Shown here in pieces: positions 21,163 to 33,560 of a stretch of 64,000 bases of DNA. Under the pieces are notes generated by a model. It was not told the origin of the DNA and ran no database searches. It saw nothing but the letters and a program-made list of their open reading frames with translations. The stretch is taken from contig CM059972.1 in the NCBI GenBank assembly GCA_030490835.1, forward strand, positions 34,079,452 through 34,143,451, in the 5' to 3' direction. Both the position numbers and the translations under genes were made by a program. The DNA is from Annona cherimola. Its lineage: Eukaryota > Streptophyta > Magnoliopsida > Magnoliales > Annonaceae. Each line of letters starts with the position of its first letter. The first letter of the stretch is position 1.

Positions 21163-24100
21163 TCATTCCCATAAATAAGGATATTTCTCCCTCATTATCT
21201 CCTCCAACTCCCAAGTAGCCTCATCTTCTGTATGGTTACTCCACTGGATTTTAAGCAGCTTGATAGTCTTCTTTCTCAATTGTTTCTCCTTACTATCTAA
21301 GACTCGAACTGGCCTCTCTACATATTGCAAATTCTTTTCTACTCTTATTTCCTCAGGCTTGAGCACATGTGACGGGTCTGGCTCATATTTCCTTAATGAT
21401 GAGACATGGAATACATCATGCACCCCGACTAAGAAAGGTGGCAAAGCAATGCGATATGCTACCTTTCCAATTCGTTCCAAGATTTCGTAGGGACCGATGT
21501 ATCTTGGACTTAATTTTCCTTTTGTACCAAACTGAACCACACCCTTCATTGGGGATACCTTTAAAAATACCTTATCTCCCACTTGGAACTCTAGCTCTCG
21601 CCTCCTAGTATCTGCATAGCTCTTTTGACGAGATTGGGCAATGCGGATCTGTTCCCGAATTCGTGATACCTTCTCCACTGTGTCTGCTATCATTTGAGGG
21701 CCAACTATAGTACTCTCCCCCACTTCATCCCAACAAAGTGGCGATCTACATTTTCGTCCATACAATGCCTCAAAAGGAGCCATTTGAATGCTGGAATGAT
21801 AAGTATTGTTGTATGCAAATTCTGCCAAAGCCAGATGGTCACTCCAAGTGCTACCCCATTCCAAGACACAAGCTCTCAACATATCTTCTAACTGCTGGTT
21901 CACTCATTCTGTTTGGCCATCAGACTGCGGATGGAAGGAAGTGCTAAAATCCAATTGAGTGCCCATTGCTCTATGTAAAGCCTTCCAGAACCTTGACGTG
22001 AATACTGATCCCCGATCTGAGATGATAGACATTGGCACCCCATGGAGTCTCACGATCTCCTTATGATATATCCATGCTAGCTTTTCAGCTGTAAAAGTGG
22101 TTTTAACAGCAATAAAATGTGCCACCTTAGTCAATCTATCCACAATAACCCAAATACTATCATATCCTGCCACTGTGCATGGTAGTCCAACAATGAAGTC
22201 CATCGCTATACCTTCCCACTTCCACTTTGGAATTTCAATGGGTTGCAATACTCCTCCAGGTCTCTGGTGTTCGGCCTTGACTTGCTGGCATGTTAAACAC
22301 TTGGCCACATACTTAGCCACATCACCCTTCATTCCATCCCACCAATAGTGCATCTTTAAATCCTGATACATCTTTGTACTCCCAGGGTGAATCATGTAAG
22401 GTGAGTAATGTGCCTCTTCGAGTATCTTTTGTAAAATTTGAGCTCTCCTGGGAATGGCCATACGACCCCTGAATCTCATAATACCATCGGCCCCAATTAT
22501 AAAATCTTGCAATTCTCCTTTCAATGCTCTCTCTCTCACCTTTTGAAAGGATTCATCTTGGCTTTCCTCTTGTGCTTGTCTAATTTCATCTCTAAGAGTG
22601 GGTTGAATCCTTAATTGGCTAATTTGTGCTGCTACCCCATCGACACACACATGCAAGTCCATTTTCCTTATTTCTTCAAATAATTCTTCTTGTCTAGTAA
22701 GTAAACCAGCCATGCTACTCCCAGATTTCCTACTTAGTGCATCTGCCACTACATTCGCTCTACCTGGATGATAATGAATACTTAGGTCATAATCTTTTAA
22801 TAACTCTAGCCACCTTCGTTGTCTCATATTTAACTCCTTCTGAGTAAAGATGTACTTCAAACTTTTGTGATCAGTATATACTTCACATCGTCCGCCATAT
22901 ACGTAGTGCCTCCATATTTTCAGTGCAAAGATCACTGCAGCTAACTCCAAGTCATGAGTTGGATAATTCACATCATGTGGTCTCAATTGTCTTGATGCAT
23001 AGGCTATCACCCTACCATGTTGCATAAGGACACATCCCAATCCCTTCTTTGATGCATCACTATATATCACAAATCCACCATTTCCTGAAGGTACTGTTAA
23101 CACAGGTGCTTCTACTAACCGTCTCTTCAACTCTTGAAATGCTTCTTCACACTTGTCTGTCCATTCGAACTTTACCCCTTTGTGTGTGAGCTTCGTCATC
23201 GGAGTGGCAATGGTAGAGAACCCTTCCAGAAATCGCCTATAGTACCCTGCTAAACCCAAAAAGCTTCTCACATCAGTAACACTGGATGGCCTAGGCCAGT
23301 TTACCACGGCCTCTATCTTATGCGGGTCCACAGATATTCCATCTTTAGAAACAACATGACCCAAAAAACCCACACTGTTCATCCAAAAATCACACTTCTT
23401 AAGCTTTCCATAAAGCTTTTCTTCCCTTAGCCTTTGTAAAATCAATCTCAAGTGTCCTTCATGCTCTTCACTGCTCTTGGAATATACCAAAATGTCATCG
23501 ATAAACACAACCACAAATTGATCCAAATATGGCCGAAATACCCTATTCATTAAGTCCATGAATGCTGCGGGGGCATTTGTTAAACCAAAAGGCATGACTA
23601 GGAACTTGTAATGTCCATACAGAGTCCTAAATGTTGTTTTCTGTATATCTGACTCTTTAACTCTCATTTGATGATACCCAGATTGTAAGTCAATCTTTGA
23701 AAACTTACTTGCTCCTTGCAGCTGGTCTAACAAATCATCAATACGAGGCAATGGATACTTATTCTTAATAGTCACTTTATTGAGCTCGCGATAGTCAATG
23801 CATAACCTCAAAGTCCCATCTTTCTTTTTCACAAACAAAACTGGGGCTCCCCATGGTGACACACTGGGCCGAATAAATCCTTTATCTAATAGATCCTGCA
23901 ACTGAGTCTTCAATTCAGCCATCTCTACTGGTGCCATGCGATAAGGAGCTCTTGAAATTGGCTCCACTCCAGGCTGCAAATCTTTTCCAAATTCTACTTC
24001 CCGTTCGGGCGGCAAACTAGGAAAATCTGCAGGAAACACATCAGGGAACTCACGTACCACAGGGGTCTCATCCAACTGTTTGTCCACTATGTTGATATCT

Positions 24101-26094
24101 ACTACTGAGGCAGGATAAGCAAGACAACCTTTTCGAACCAAACTCATTGCTCCTAAGGCTGACACCAATTTGGGTAACCCACCTGTTGGTAATCCTCTGA
24201 ATATGAATTCCATATCATTATGTAGCTTAAGGATAACTTGCTTTGATCGGCAACCTACATTAGCATCATACTTAGCTAACCAATCCATGCCCAAGATAAT
24301 GTCCAATCCCTCCATCTCCAATACTATCAAATCTGCTAGGAATTGTCTACCCTCAATCATCACAGGAACACATCTACACATTTCAGTTGCTATACTAACT
24401 GCTCTCAAGGGGGTAGACACCCTCATTAGCTCATGCATGGGATGTTTAATCAACTTGGCTTTCTTCATAAAAGCTATTGACACAAACGATCGTGATGCAC
24501 CAGGATCAAACAATACAAAGGCCATGCATCCACTAACAAGAAGGTTACCTGTAACCACATTCTCTGCGGATTGTGCCTCTTGTGCATTTGCAGCTTGAAC
24601 CACTGCCATCACTTGTGGTCTTCTATCGACCTGAGGGCGAGCCTGCTGAGGATAGGGTCCTCTCCCAACCTGCATCCCACCAGGAGGAATATTATGAACT
24701 GGTAATTGTTGTTGTACCCGAGCTGCCCCTACTCCTCATCCACCTAAGAGTATAGGGCAATCCCTCCTAATGTGCCCTTGTTGACGACAGTAGAAGCAAA
24801 CAATTTGTCGTCCTGTCCTCTGTCTTTGAACCTGTGGTTGTTGTGGTTGTTGCTCCCTAACATGGGCTTGTGCTTGTCCCCTGGTTTGCTCTTCCCCTTG
24901 ACCTACCAACTGCGGGCATGTTGTTTTTTTATGACCCAATTGACCACATTGGAAACAGGCTGACTTAAATGTAAAAGTTCCACCCTCAATAGTCCTCTGC
25001 TTCTTGTGTCCTTGTACTTCTCCTCTTGGCCCTTTTCTCTTTTCCTTAATCCTCTCTTGCTCTTCTTCTTCCCGTTCTATCATGCGGGCTCGATCAAGTA
25101 TTTCTCCATAATCACGTAACATGAAGGGCGCCAAGCCCCTTCGAATAGAGAATTTCAGTCCCTCTTGAAATTTACGTGCCCTTTCTTGTGGATTGGTTCT
25201 TATCCATGGAACAAATCTAGAAAGGGACCGAAATTTAGCATCATACTCTTCCACGGTCATTTTCCCTTGTACTAAGTGCATGAATTCTGATGCTCGACGT
25301 GTTTTCTCACTATCAGGCACATAGTGGGCAAGAAATCTTTCCAGGAATTCGGGCCATCGTAGTCTTCCACCCCCATCTGGTAACACAGCCTTCTCAACAT
25401 CCCACCACTGTTCTGCATCCCCCTCCATCACATAAAGAGCATACTTGACCTTTTGTTCTTCTGTGCATTCCATATAGTTGAAAATCTTTTCCATCTTCGC
25501 CACCCATCGATCCACAACTAAGTAATCTCTTTCTCCTTGAAATACAGGAGGCTTCATCTCCTGGAATGCTTTGATGTCTAACTTCTCTTCTTGAGGCCTT
25601 CTTCCTTCTTGCTCTTGTCTTCTTGCTTCCATCCTTGGACCTGCACGGTTTGTGTCACCTGAAGTCCTTTGTTGTTCTCTTTGAGTGTCCAGGCTTGCCG
25701 CCATTCTCTCCATCTGAGCTTGCATAAATTCTTGAAAATTCTGCATCATACCTCTCATCATTCCCATCATAGCCTCCACACCTGCTTGTGCCCCAGTATT
25801 TACCTCTGGTCCTATAGGAATCTCACCACTACTGGTTCCTACTCCTCATTGACTGTGTATCCCATGATAACCCCTGCTAGGATTCTCCCAATATGCATCA
25901 TCATCTGCGTTCTCCTCGTCTTCTTGAAGTGGGGACCTCTCCCGTGGAGCTTGCCCTTGTTGTTGGCCTTCAATAGCAAGTGACATTCCTTGAGGTGGAA
26001 CTATTGTTTCACTTAGTCCACCCTCTTCCATAATGCCCTTTTCCTTATTAAGCCTTGTCCTTGGTGCCATCCTCTGTGCAACATCCATAAACAA
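21163..26094 (-). pseudogene. gag-pol: Element C gag-pol polyprotein, 1643 codons with three in-frame TGA
   Basis: One frame runs from ATG at 26094 to the stop at 21163. Approximate residues: Gag core 120-290 (FQGERDYLVVDRWVAKMEKIF, YDAKFRSLSRFVPW); zinc knuckles CFQCGQLGHKKTTC (about 380) and CFYCRQQGHIRRDC (about 435); protease loop [10 protein letters not shown] (about 530); RT with [13 protein letters not shown] (about 868); RNaseH 1005-1125 ([31 protein letters not shown]); integrase HHCC (CLTCQQVK) and D-D-E residues in [17 protein letters not shown] and PQSDGQTE (about 1395); C-terminal chromodomain remnant IQWSNHTEDEATWELEEI. TGA codons at 25846, 24736 and 21904 each fit a CGA arginine hit by CpG to TpG change. 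Otherwise it looks functional. The MAPRTRLNKEKG at residue 9 is the alternative start. Confidence 0.93.
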
Positions 26095-26274
26095 CTAAGA
26101 TTAAGCAACATAAACTTGACCAATGTACACAGACTAATTTAACATAGAGATATTCCAAATCCCATCTCAAGAACCTAGACTGCATCCCTGATAATATACT
26201 ATGTACTTAACATGTTATTCTAGCCACCCACCTAATCGGTCTCTTTCACTAACATAATAATTTAAAACATTCTT

Positions 26275-26288
26275 ATGCTCTGATACCA
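26275..26288 (-). other. Element C PBS (initiator tRNA-Met type)
   Basis: Minus-strand TGGTATCAGAGCAT lies five bases from the 5' LTR end (26294). Confidence 0.9.
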
Positions 26289-26293
26289 CTTTC

Positions 26294-27946
26294 TGTAGCA
26301 CCCCATTCAAAGAATTACTCAAGAACTAGTCAATGGGTACTATATAATCTAGGAAAAATTCGGCAGCATCTCCCCATAACATACAAGGGGTAATATGGAA
26401 TACATGACCTGATATTCATAACATTTCCATCTGTAACATTCAATCCTATTTATATACTTGCATCTTTATATAATAAGAACATTCATATAGAAGGAAATCA
26501 TTAAATATTTTCCTTACACAACAAACAGATATAATAGTCATGCATATGTGCATCAACAAGGATTATAATCCAATCTGAAATACCAAATACATTATAGTTG
26601 TCAAAACGAATCCGCCTAAATAATTGTCTACATATATGATTATCAAAAAGAGCACAAATCTAAAAGAACTGAAATCCACATATTGTGCTAGGGTCTCTCA
26701 TGTTTGATCTTCAACTTGTCCCATCCTTAAGTTCCCCTTCTGACCTGCGATCTAAAAGCACAATAACAAATTATATGAGTCTAAATAGACCCAGTAATTA
26801 GATAGTGGTTAGCACAAAGTGGAAATAAGCATAATGATGGATGCTCATATAGTGATGAAGCTAATACACATGGGTCCAATACCCACTCCCAAGATCGTAT
26901 GCATATAACCATACACACAAATTGAACAACACAACCAATCATCTACTCATGTCCATCAAGGGCCATCAAACAACCCTCTCCTCATGTCAATCAGGGGCCA
27001 TGAACAACCCTTACAACCAACTATTTGAGATAACACATCATACATAACAGACAATGAAACACGTCGCAGACCACGCATACAACATCAACACAATTCAGAT
27101 TCAACACATAGATCTGTCACACAAGCATTTTATCAAACACATGATAGGTGCGAAATAAAAGAACCTTCAATTCATACTCTCGATTGGGGCAAATCAATTC
27201 ACGTCACATTCCAACAATATAAAACTGCGAAGAAGTCTTTTACATCATAGAAATCGCGCATTCAAAGTAAATTCCCCACGAACCCTAACTGTTACGAACT
27301 CTACGCCTAATACCATGGAGTCGTTAGAAGCTATACATTCCCTCTAGCCTCGCATCGCGTTTAACATAAAATTTCATCACTAAATCGAGAAGGGGTGACA
27401 TCTACTTACCTTGATCATGATCCCTCCCAAGACAGCGACCCTAGGTGTGGACTGTAGAAATTCGGAGCCTTGGAGCTTCCTGGACTCGGATCTATGACCT
27501 TCAAGGTAGTTGGTATAGTTTCCCTCAAGAGATCACGGGTGGTTCGAACTGAGTGGAAGAGAAAGTAGAAGAGGAGCGAAGAACCAGAAGAGGAGGAGAA
27601 GAGAATGCGGTCGGGCGCGAAATGGGAATGAAGCCCTAGAGCGCGGGCCGCTTATGTTAATAGAATCCATTGAGTCGGGTCGGGTTCAGTCGCAATTAGT
27701 AATAAGATCATAATACACATTAAAATTTATACTCTGCGAGGGAAAAAAAATAGTTATAGTGCTTAACAATGACACGCTAATCATACACATTAAAATTTAT
27801 ACTCAGTGTGCTAAGATCATAATACATGCATATATGTTATGCATCCATTAACATTATAAACTCCTAGTGGCATGTTCATAAGTTATCTCATAAAAAGAGA
27901 AGGGTCATAATGAAAATAAAATAAAATAAAATACCTGGTCCTTACA
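26294..27946 (-). repeat. Element C 5' LTR (1653 bp)
   Basis: It begins (minus) TGTAAGGACCAGG at 27946 and ends GGGGTGCTACA at 26294. The CTTTA duplication follows at 27947-27951. Confidence 0.93.
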
Positions 27947-27951
27947 CTTTA

Positions 27952-29242
27952 GTGATAACTTATTTCCTAGTTTTTTTATTTCCTCATATAATGAATCATA
28001 TGCATGTTGTAATTCTTCTAATTCAGCACATTTGAGACATTCTTGAATAGAAGAGTGAGTAGATTGAGAATAACAAAATTTAGAAGTTACCTCTTCATTA
28101 CTTGTGTACTTGGTTGAGGTGGTTTGCTCTTCCAAAACTTCCGTTGTGTTTAAACACAACAAATCTTCTTCTTGCTCATTCCGCGCCATGCAGCATATGC
28201 TTGCACAATTTGCCGCATCAAAATCATCGGTTGAGGAGCTACTTGTTGATGAAGTTTCTTCGTTCACGTACATTCCTCTTCCCTTTGGCCTTTGAAATTT
28301 TCTGCTTGCATGTCTTTCCCTCCTTTTTTGTTGATCCTTTGATTTCTCTTCGGGTGTAGGACATTGAGCTTGCATATGTCCCATACCGCCGCATCTATAG
28401 CACTTTGTAGCCTCCTTCTTCTTCTGTTTTCGTGATCTCTCTTTGAAGTCTTTGAAGTTCTTTTCATTTCTCACAAACTTTCGAAATCTGCGTGTGAGTA
28501 GAGTAATGTCTTCATCGTCATTGTGAGATGATGAGGTGGATTCATCCGAGTTATGGGTGACTTTTAGTGCAATTGCTCTTTTTCCTTTGTGGTGATCTTC
28601 ATTTCTTTTCTTGATTAGCTCATGTGACATTAGTGAGCTAATAAGGTCTTCTAGCTTCAATGTGTTCAAGTCCTTTGCTTCTTCTATTGCAGTAATTTTT
28701 GGAGTCCATGATTCGGGTAGCGCCCTTAGAATCTTCATGACCTTCTCCGATTCAGAAATTGCTTTTCAAAGACCTTTCAAAGCATTAGTAATTTTAGAGA
28801 ATCTAGCAAACATTTCAGAAATATTTTTTGTATCTAGCATTCTAAAGCTTTCCAACTCTCCAATCAAAATATTTCTCCTTGTCCCTTGGACTTGAGAAGT
28901 TCCTTCATATATAGATGTTAAAGTATCTCATATTTCTTTTGCGGTTAAACAAAAGGATACTCTATCATATTCGGAAGCCGTAAGAGCACAAAATAAAGAA
29001 TTCATAGCCTTAGCATTGCTCTTAACAGTTTTCACTTCCTCATCGGTCCACTTGGAAGCTCTTTCATCAATAGGCAAAATCACACCATCTTGGATTGCAA
29101 TCCAAGAGTCCATATCTGTAGCCATGATGAGTTGTTTCATACGTAGCTTCCAATAGCCGAAATTATTCCCATCAAAAAATGGTGGCCTAGTAAAAGATTG
29201 GCCTTCGGCAAATGCGGAAACGGAAGTCGATTGGGATGCCAT
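27952..29242 (-). pseudogene. gag: Element D gag, N-terminal part
   Basis: It starts MASQSTSVSAFAEGQSFTRP at 29242 and has the copia Gag signature PPFFDGNNFGYWKLRMKQLI. A stop near 28928 and further damage to 28738 break the middle. MKILRALPESWTPKITAIEE and the zinc knuckle CYRCGGMGHMQAQC (about 28400-28360) follow, then a serine/acid-rich stretch and the first part of a coiled coil (KCAELEELQHAYDSLYEEIK). The frame stops at the C insertion and continues at 19469 after the CTTTA duplication. Confidence 0.85.
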
Positions 29243-29272
29243 ATCAAAAGATCTCTTTGGTATAACTCAAAG

Positions 29273-29288
29273 ACCTGCTCTAATACCA
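29273..29288 (-). other. Element D PBS
   Basis: Minus-strand TGGTATTAGAGCAGGT lies two bases from the 5' LTR. It matches the initiator tRNA-Met 3' end with one C to T difference. Confidence 0.85.
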
Positions 29289-29290
29289 CT

Positions 29291-31112
29291 TGTTGGTCCC
29301 GAGTTAATGACAGTTATCCAAGAGGGGAGGGGTGAATTGGGTATTTAAAAATTTATAACTTAAACATAAACTTTACCCCAGATTAATCTAGTCCCCTTTA
29401 TGAAGAAACAAAATGAGAGCAATAATGTAAAGAGCAGAAACAAAAATGAACACACAAGATTTTATAGTGGTTCGAGCAACCTCCCTACTCCATTCTTCCA
29501 AGTTCACACCCTTTGTGACTTGGGTTCCACTATGTATTCCGCGAATACAACTAGAGTCTCCACTCTCTTCTAGATTCTAGCTCTAGGGGGCATATACAAC
29601 CAAAGCCTCTGCTCTCTTCTAGATTCTAGCACTAGGGGGCATCAACAATACACAGCACAAGTAGGTGACGAGTTCCACTCCAATCACACACTACTTTGCT
29701 TACACTCGTTCTTAGCTACCCAAGCTAAAACAAGTTCAATACAATAAGTAATAACAAAAGAAAGTTTCTACACGTTACTGTTGTGTAGACGCAAATTTGT
29801 TGCAGAGAAGGACTTGTAGTGTAGGCTTAGAGATTCAACAAACAGCTCTTGGCAGTTTGAAAGAAAAGTTCTTCTTCTCAATGTTGGCTTGATCACATAA
29901 TGCTCTTGAAGATAGGAGTTATCCACACTTAATGAATTCTCAGCTACCCTCCTCGTTCATATTGAATGCCTTTTATAATTGTGGAGGGAATCCGAACGTT
30001 CGGAGGTAGGTGGCGCGCATTTAAAGCGCCAACGGTCGAAAATTTTCTGACCGTTGCGACCCAAGTCGCAGGTGGAGTCGACTTCGGGTGTGACTTCGCC
30101 CAAGTCGCAGATGGAGTCGACTTCGGGTGCGACTTCGCCTGTCCGTTGCTTCTTCAAGTTCCAGTCTGGGTCGACTTGGTCCTCGACTTGACCCAAGTCG
30201 CAGGTGGAGTCGACTTCGGGTGGGACTTCACCTCGGCAGCTTGCTTGATGAACTTGAAATCCTTGGAATGCCTTGCTTGCTTGAATCTCTTCATGTTTGG
30301 TTGTTCTTCCTTTGATTATACTTAAGATTCTTTAATTCTTCTATCTTAAAGCACATTTTACTCCATGTCTTGAGTCTTGTGTCTTTGAGTATTGGAATGC
30401 ATAAGAGAGGTCCAAATGTATGATTTTGATTCTTCATGAAAATATGCAACTTTTCTTGCTCTGGACTTCATTTGAGTGTTTGAGTTGTCTTGATCTTCAT
30501 CTCCATTCAATTCTTTTATTTCAGCAATTTCCGCACTGAAGTCGAAACTTGAGTCGACTTGGTCTACGACTTCACTCAAGTCGCAAGCAGAGTCGACTTG
30601 GGATGCGACTTCGGCAGTTCTCGTTCTCGATTTCAACTCTGGAAGGAAATGACGTTTCAAAGTCGATGCTGGAGTCGACTTGGTCTGCGACTTCACCCAA
30701 GTCGCAAGCGGAGTCGACTTGGGATGCGACTTCGGCACCTCTCATTCTCGATTTCAACTCTGGACAGAAATGACGCCTCCAAGTCGCGATTGGAGTCGAT
30801 TTGGTCTGCAACTTCACCTCAAGTCGCAAGCGGAGTCGACTTGGGATGCGACTTTGGCACCTCTCATTCTTGATTTCAGCACTGGAAGAAAGTGATATCT
30901 TGAAGTTGCTGCTGGACTCGACTTGGGGATCGACTTGGCCTAAGTCGATGCCTGAGTCGACTTGGAAGTCAACTTGACTTGCCATGCTTGATATTCTTCA
31001 AATTTATAACCTTAAGTCATTTCCACAAACATATTAGTAATCAAAACTTACTCAAATTGATTTGTTAATCAACAAAACATATACTTGACTTATTTTCCAC
31101 ATATTTCCAACA
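29291..31112 (-). repeat. Element D 5' LTR (1822 bp)
   Basis: This is the sister of 13737-15544, with TATA (minus TTATAAAA) at about 29969-29976 and the same GTCGAC repeat blocks. It ends at the TTAAG duplication 31113-31117. Confidence 0.92.
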
Positions 31113-31960
31113 TTAAGAACACAGGAATTATGGTTTGGATAAAAAATGTTTGATTTTGGAACAAAAGAAACTGAATTAGGAAGAGAAAGGGGTAAGAAGG
31201 GAAATGTAAAGAGAGGAAAAGGAGCTCCAAAGAAGAAACTCCCGCCTTTCGACAGAAAATGCCAAAGGCGAGATTCAGGCGAATGCCTAAAAGGATCAAA
31301 TCGGTGCTATAAATGCGGGCAAGCAGGCCATATAGCCAAGGAATGCAGAGCGGGTGAAGCAAAGGTCATTAAATGTTATATTTGTTACCAAACAGGACAT
31401 ATCGCTCTGAATTTTCCGAATAAAGCACAAACATCCCAAGGTTGTGGAAGACCCGCACAGCTCAGGATACCGGGAACAGCAAATAGGCAGGGAACTACTG
31501 CGAATCCGGTACATGTGGATGCTTTGACTCGGACTGAATCTCAGGAACAAGAAGAGAAGGTGGTCACAGGTATGGTTTACATTTTAGGAAATTCGGCAGT
31601 TGCTTTGTTTGATTTTGGTGCTAGTCACTCATTCATAGCATGTCAATTTGTGGCCACCCATGCACTACCGGTAGAGGAAACCAATGAGATAATTCAGGTA
31701 GAGTCCCCTGTATATCGGTTAGCCAGTGTTAGCCAAGTATGCAAAGCAGCCCAATTAGGATAGGATCATTGATTTTAGAAGCCAATTTGATCCTATTACC
31801 TATGACAGAATTTGATGTGATATTGGGTGTGGATTGGTTGAGTCAGTGGGGAGCTACAATTGATTGCAAAAATAAGAAGGTTCAGTCAGAAAAAGCTCCA
31901 GAAAAAGAGATAGTCATTGGAAAGCTAAGAAGCCAGAAACCACTACGATATTAATATCAT
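31113..31960 (+). pseudogene. B copy 1: gag zinc knuckles and protease
   Basis: The B frame resumes after element D. CYKCGQAGHIAKEC is an intact CCHC knuckle. The second, CYICYQTGHIALNF, has lost its last cysteine. The protease loop reads ALFDFGASHSFIA, with phenylalanine where the family has serine or threonine after the catalytic aspartate. A TAA lies in the frame before MFDFGTKE (about 31140), and a one-base deletion near 31745 relative to copy 2 shifts the protease. The TAA, the knuckle loss, DFGA and the frameshift after the protease are shared with copy 2. Confidence 0.85.
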
Positions 31961-31962
31961 TC

Positions 31963-33560
31963 ATGAAAGCGGTCAAAATGATTCGCCAAAGGTGCCAAGC
32001 TTATTTGGTATCAATTAATGTAGAGAAAGGCATGGAGTTAGAAATAAATCAAATTCCAGTGGTTAAAGAATTTCCTGATGTATTTCCAAAGGAATTGACC
32101 ATGTTACCTCCGCAAAGAAAAATGGATATGACTATTGATATCATACCAGGTACAACCCCAATCTCAAAGGCTCCATACAGAATAGCACCGGCTGAAATGA
32201 ATGAGCTGAGAACTCAAATATAGGAGTTGTTAGATAAATGTTTTATCAGACCTAGTGTATCACCCTGGGGAGCTCCGGTATTATTTTTGAGGAAAAAAGA
32301 TGGAAGTTTGAGATTATGCATTGATTATCGGGAATTAAATAAGGTCACAGTGAAAAATAAATACCCATTGCCCAGAATTGATAATTTGTTTGATCAATTA
32401 CAAGGATCTACCACATTTTCTAAGATTGATTTACAGTCAGGGTATCATCAGTTAAGAATATGTCCGACCGATGTTCATAAAACAACTTTTCGAACTAGGT
32501 ATGGACATTATGAATTTTTAGTGATGCCTTTTGGGCTCACTAATGCCCCTGCTGTATTCATGGATATGATGAATAGGGTATTTCAGGACTATCTTATTCA
32601 ATTTGTGGTGGTATTTATCGATGATGTTCTGATTTACTCAAAGACTGAGAAAGAACATGAATTTCATTTGCGTAAGGTATTGGAAAGGCTGAGAAGAGAG
32701 AAATTGTATGCTAAGCTAAAGAAGTGTGAATTTTGGTTGAAACAAATAGGATTTCTGGGTCACATAATAACAGAACAAGGGATTCAAGTTGATCCACAAA
32801 AGATTGAAGCAATTTTGAAATGGCAAAGGCCGACGACCATTATAGAAATTCGAAGTTTTCTTGGCTTAGGAGGGTATTACAGAAGATTTGTTGAAGGATT
32901 TTCTCAATTATCGGCTCCATTAACAAAGTTGACTCGCAAAGGAGTCAGGTATGTATGGTCTAAGGAATGTGAGCGCAATTTTCAAGAATTAAAGCAGCGG
33001 TTAGTAGAAGCACCTATTTTAACCCTACCTGAAGGAAATGATACTTTTGTGGTATATAGTGATGTCTCAAGAAAAGTTTTGGGTTGTGTATTAATGCAAA
33101 GAGGCAAGGTGATAGCTTATGCATCACGACAGTTGAAGCCCAATGAGGTTAATTACCCCACTCATGATTTGGAATTAGCAGCAGTGGTGTTTGCCTTAAA
33201 AATATGAAGACATTACCTGTATGGTACTAGGTGTGAAATTTATACAGATCATAAAAGCCTTAAGTATATTTTCACAGAAAAGGAATTGAACATGAGACAA
33301 AGGAGATGGCTTGAGTTATTAAAAGATTATGATTTGAAGATACTATATCATCCATGTAAGGCAAACGTAGTAGCTGATGAATTGAGCAGAAATGTCAGCA
33401 TGGCGCATCTTATCACAAAACAGGAAGGGTTGCTTCAGGAAATAAGACAGTTAGAATTGATTGTATGTCCCCCTGGAGTTCAAACAAGGTTATCACAAAT
33501 GTACATACAGTCATCGTTGTTTGATCAAATTAAAACTGCACAGCAACAAGATGCAGATCT
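31963..33560 (+). pseudogene. B copy 1: reverse transcriptase and RNaseH
   Basis: The linker VVKEFPDVFPKELTMLPPQR leads into RT with [54 protein letters not shown] and the catalytic [12 protein letters not shown] (about 32610-32645). RNaseH follows with [41 protein letters not shown] and [10 protein letters not shown]. Damage: TAG at 32221 (CAG in copy 2) and TGA at 33205 (TGG in copy 2). RT itself is complete here, unlike copy 2, which has a 95-bp deletion in it. Confidence 0.88.

Larger units (their letters stand above)
19470..27946 (-). mobile_element. Element C: near-intact chromodomain Ty3/gypsy element (8477 bp)
   Basis: LTRs of 1652 and 1653 bp flank a single gag-pol frame. Target duplications CTTTA lie at 19465-19469 and 27947-27951, inside the gag of element D. 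On the minus strand the order is 5' LTR (27946-26294), PBS, gag, protease, RT, RNaseH, integrase, chromodomain, PPT, 3' LTR (21121-19470). The outer terminal base of the 3' LTR is changed (AG instead of TG at 19470). I count roughly 15-20 differences between the LTRs, about 1%, so this is the youngest element in the window. It has no ORF0. Confidence 0.95.
13737..31112 (-). mobile_element. Element D: Sirevirus-like Ty1/copia element, nested in B copy 1 gag
   Basis: LTRs (TGTTGG...CCAACA) lie at 13737-15544 and 29291-31112. The target duplication TTAAG occurs at 13732-13736 and 31113-31117, and the uninterrupted target is visible in B copy 2 (about 41200). Gene order on the minus strand is gag, protease, integrase, RT, RNaseH, which defines copia. 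A gag with a CCHC knuckle, a coiled-coil stretch and a second CCHC knuckle, a stop between gag and pol, and the RT sequence fit the Sirevirus (SIRE/Maximus) lineage. No env-like ORF is present. By-eye comparison gives about 50 differences between LTRs, near 3%. Element C is inserted in its gag. Confidence 0.92.

Noticed and set aside
21846..25849. TGA codons in element C as selenocysteine or programmed readthrough sites
   Set aside because: Each fits a CGA arginine codon decayed at a methylated CpG, one of them inside integrase; no known readthrough context or structure is visible.
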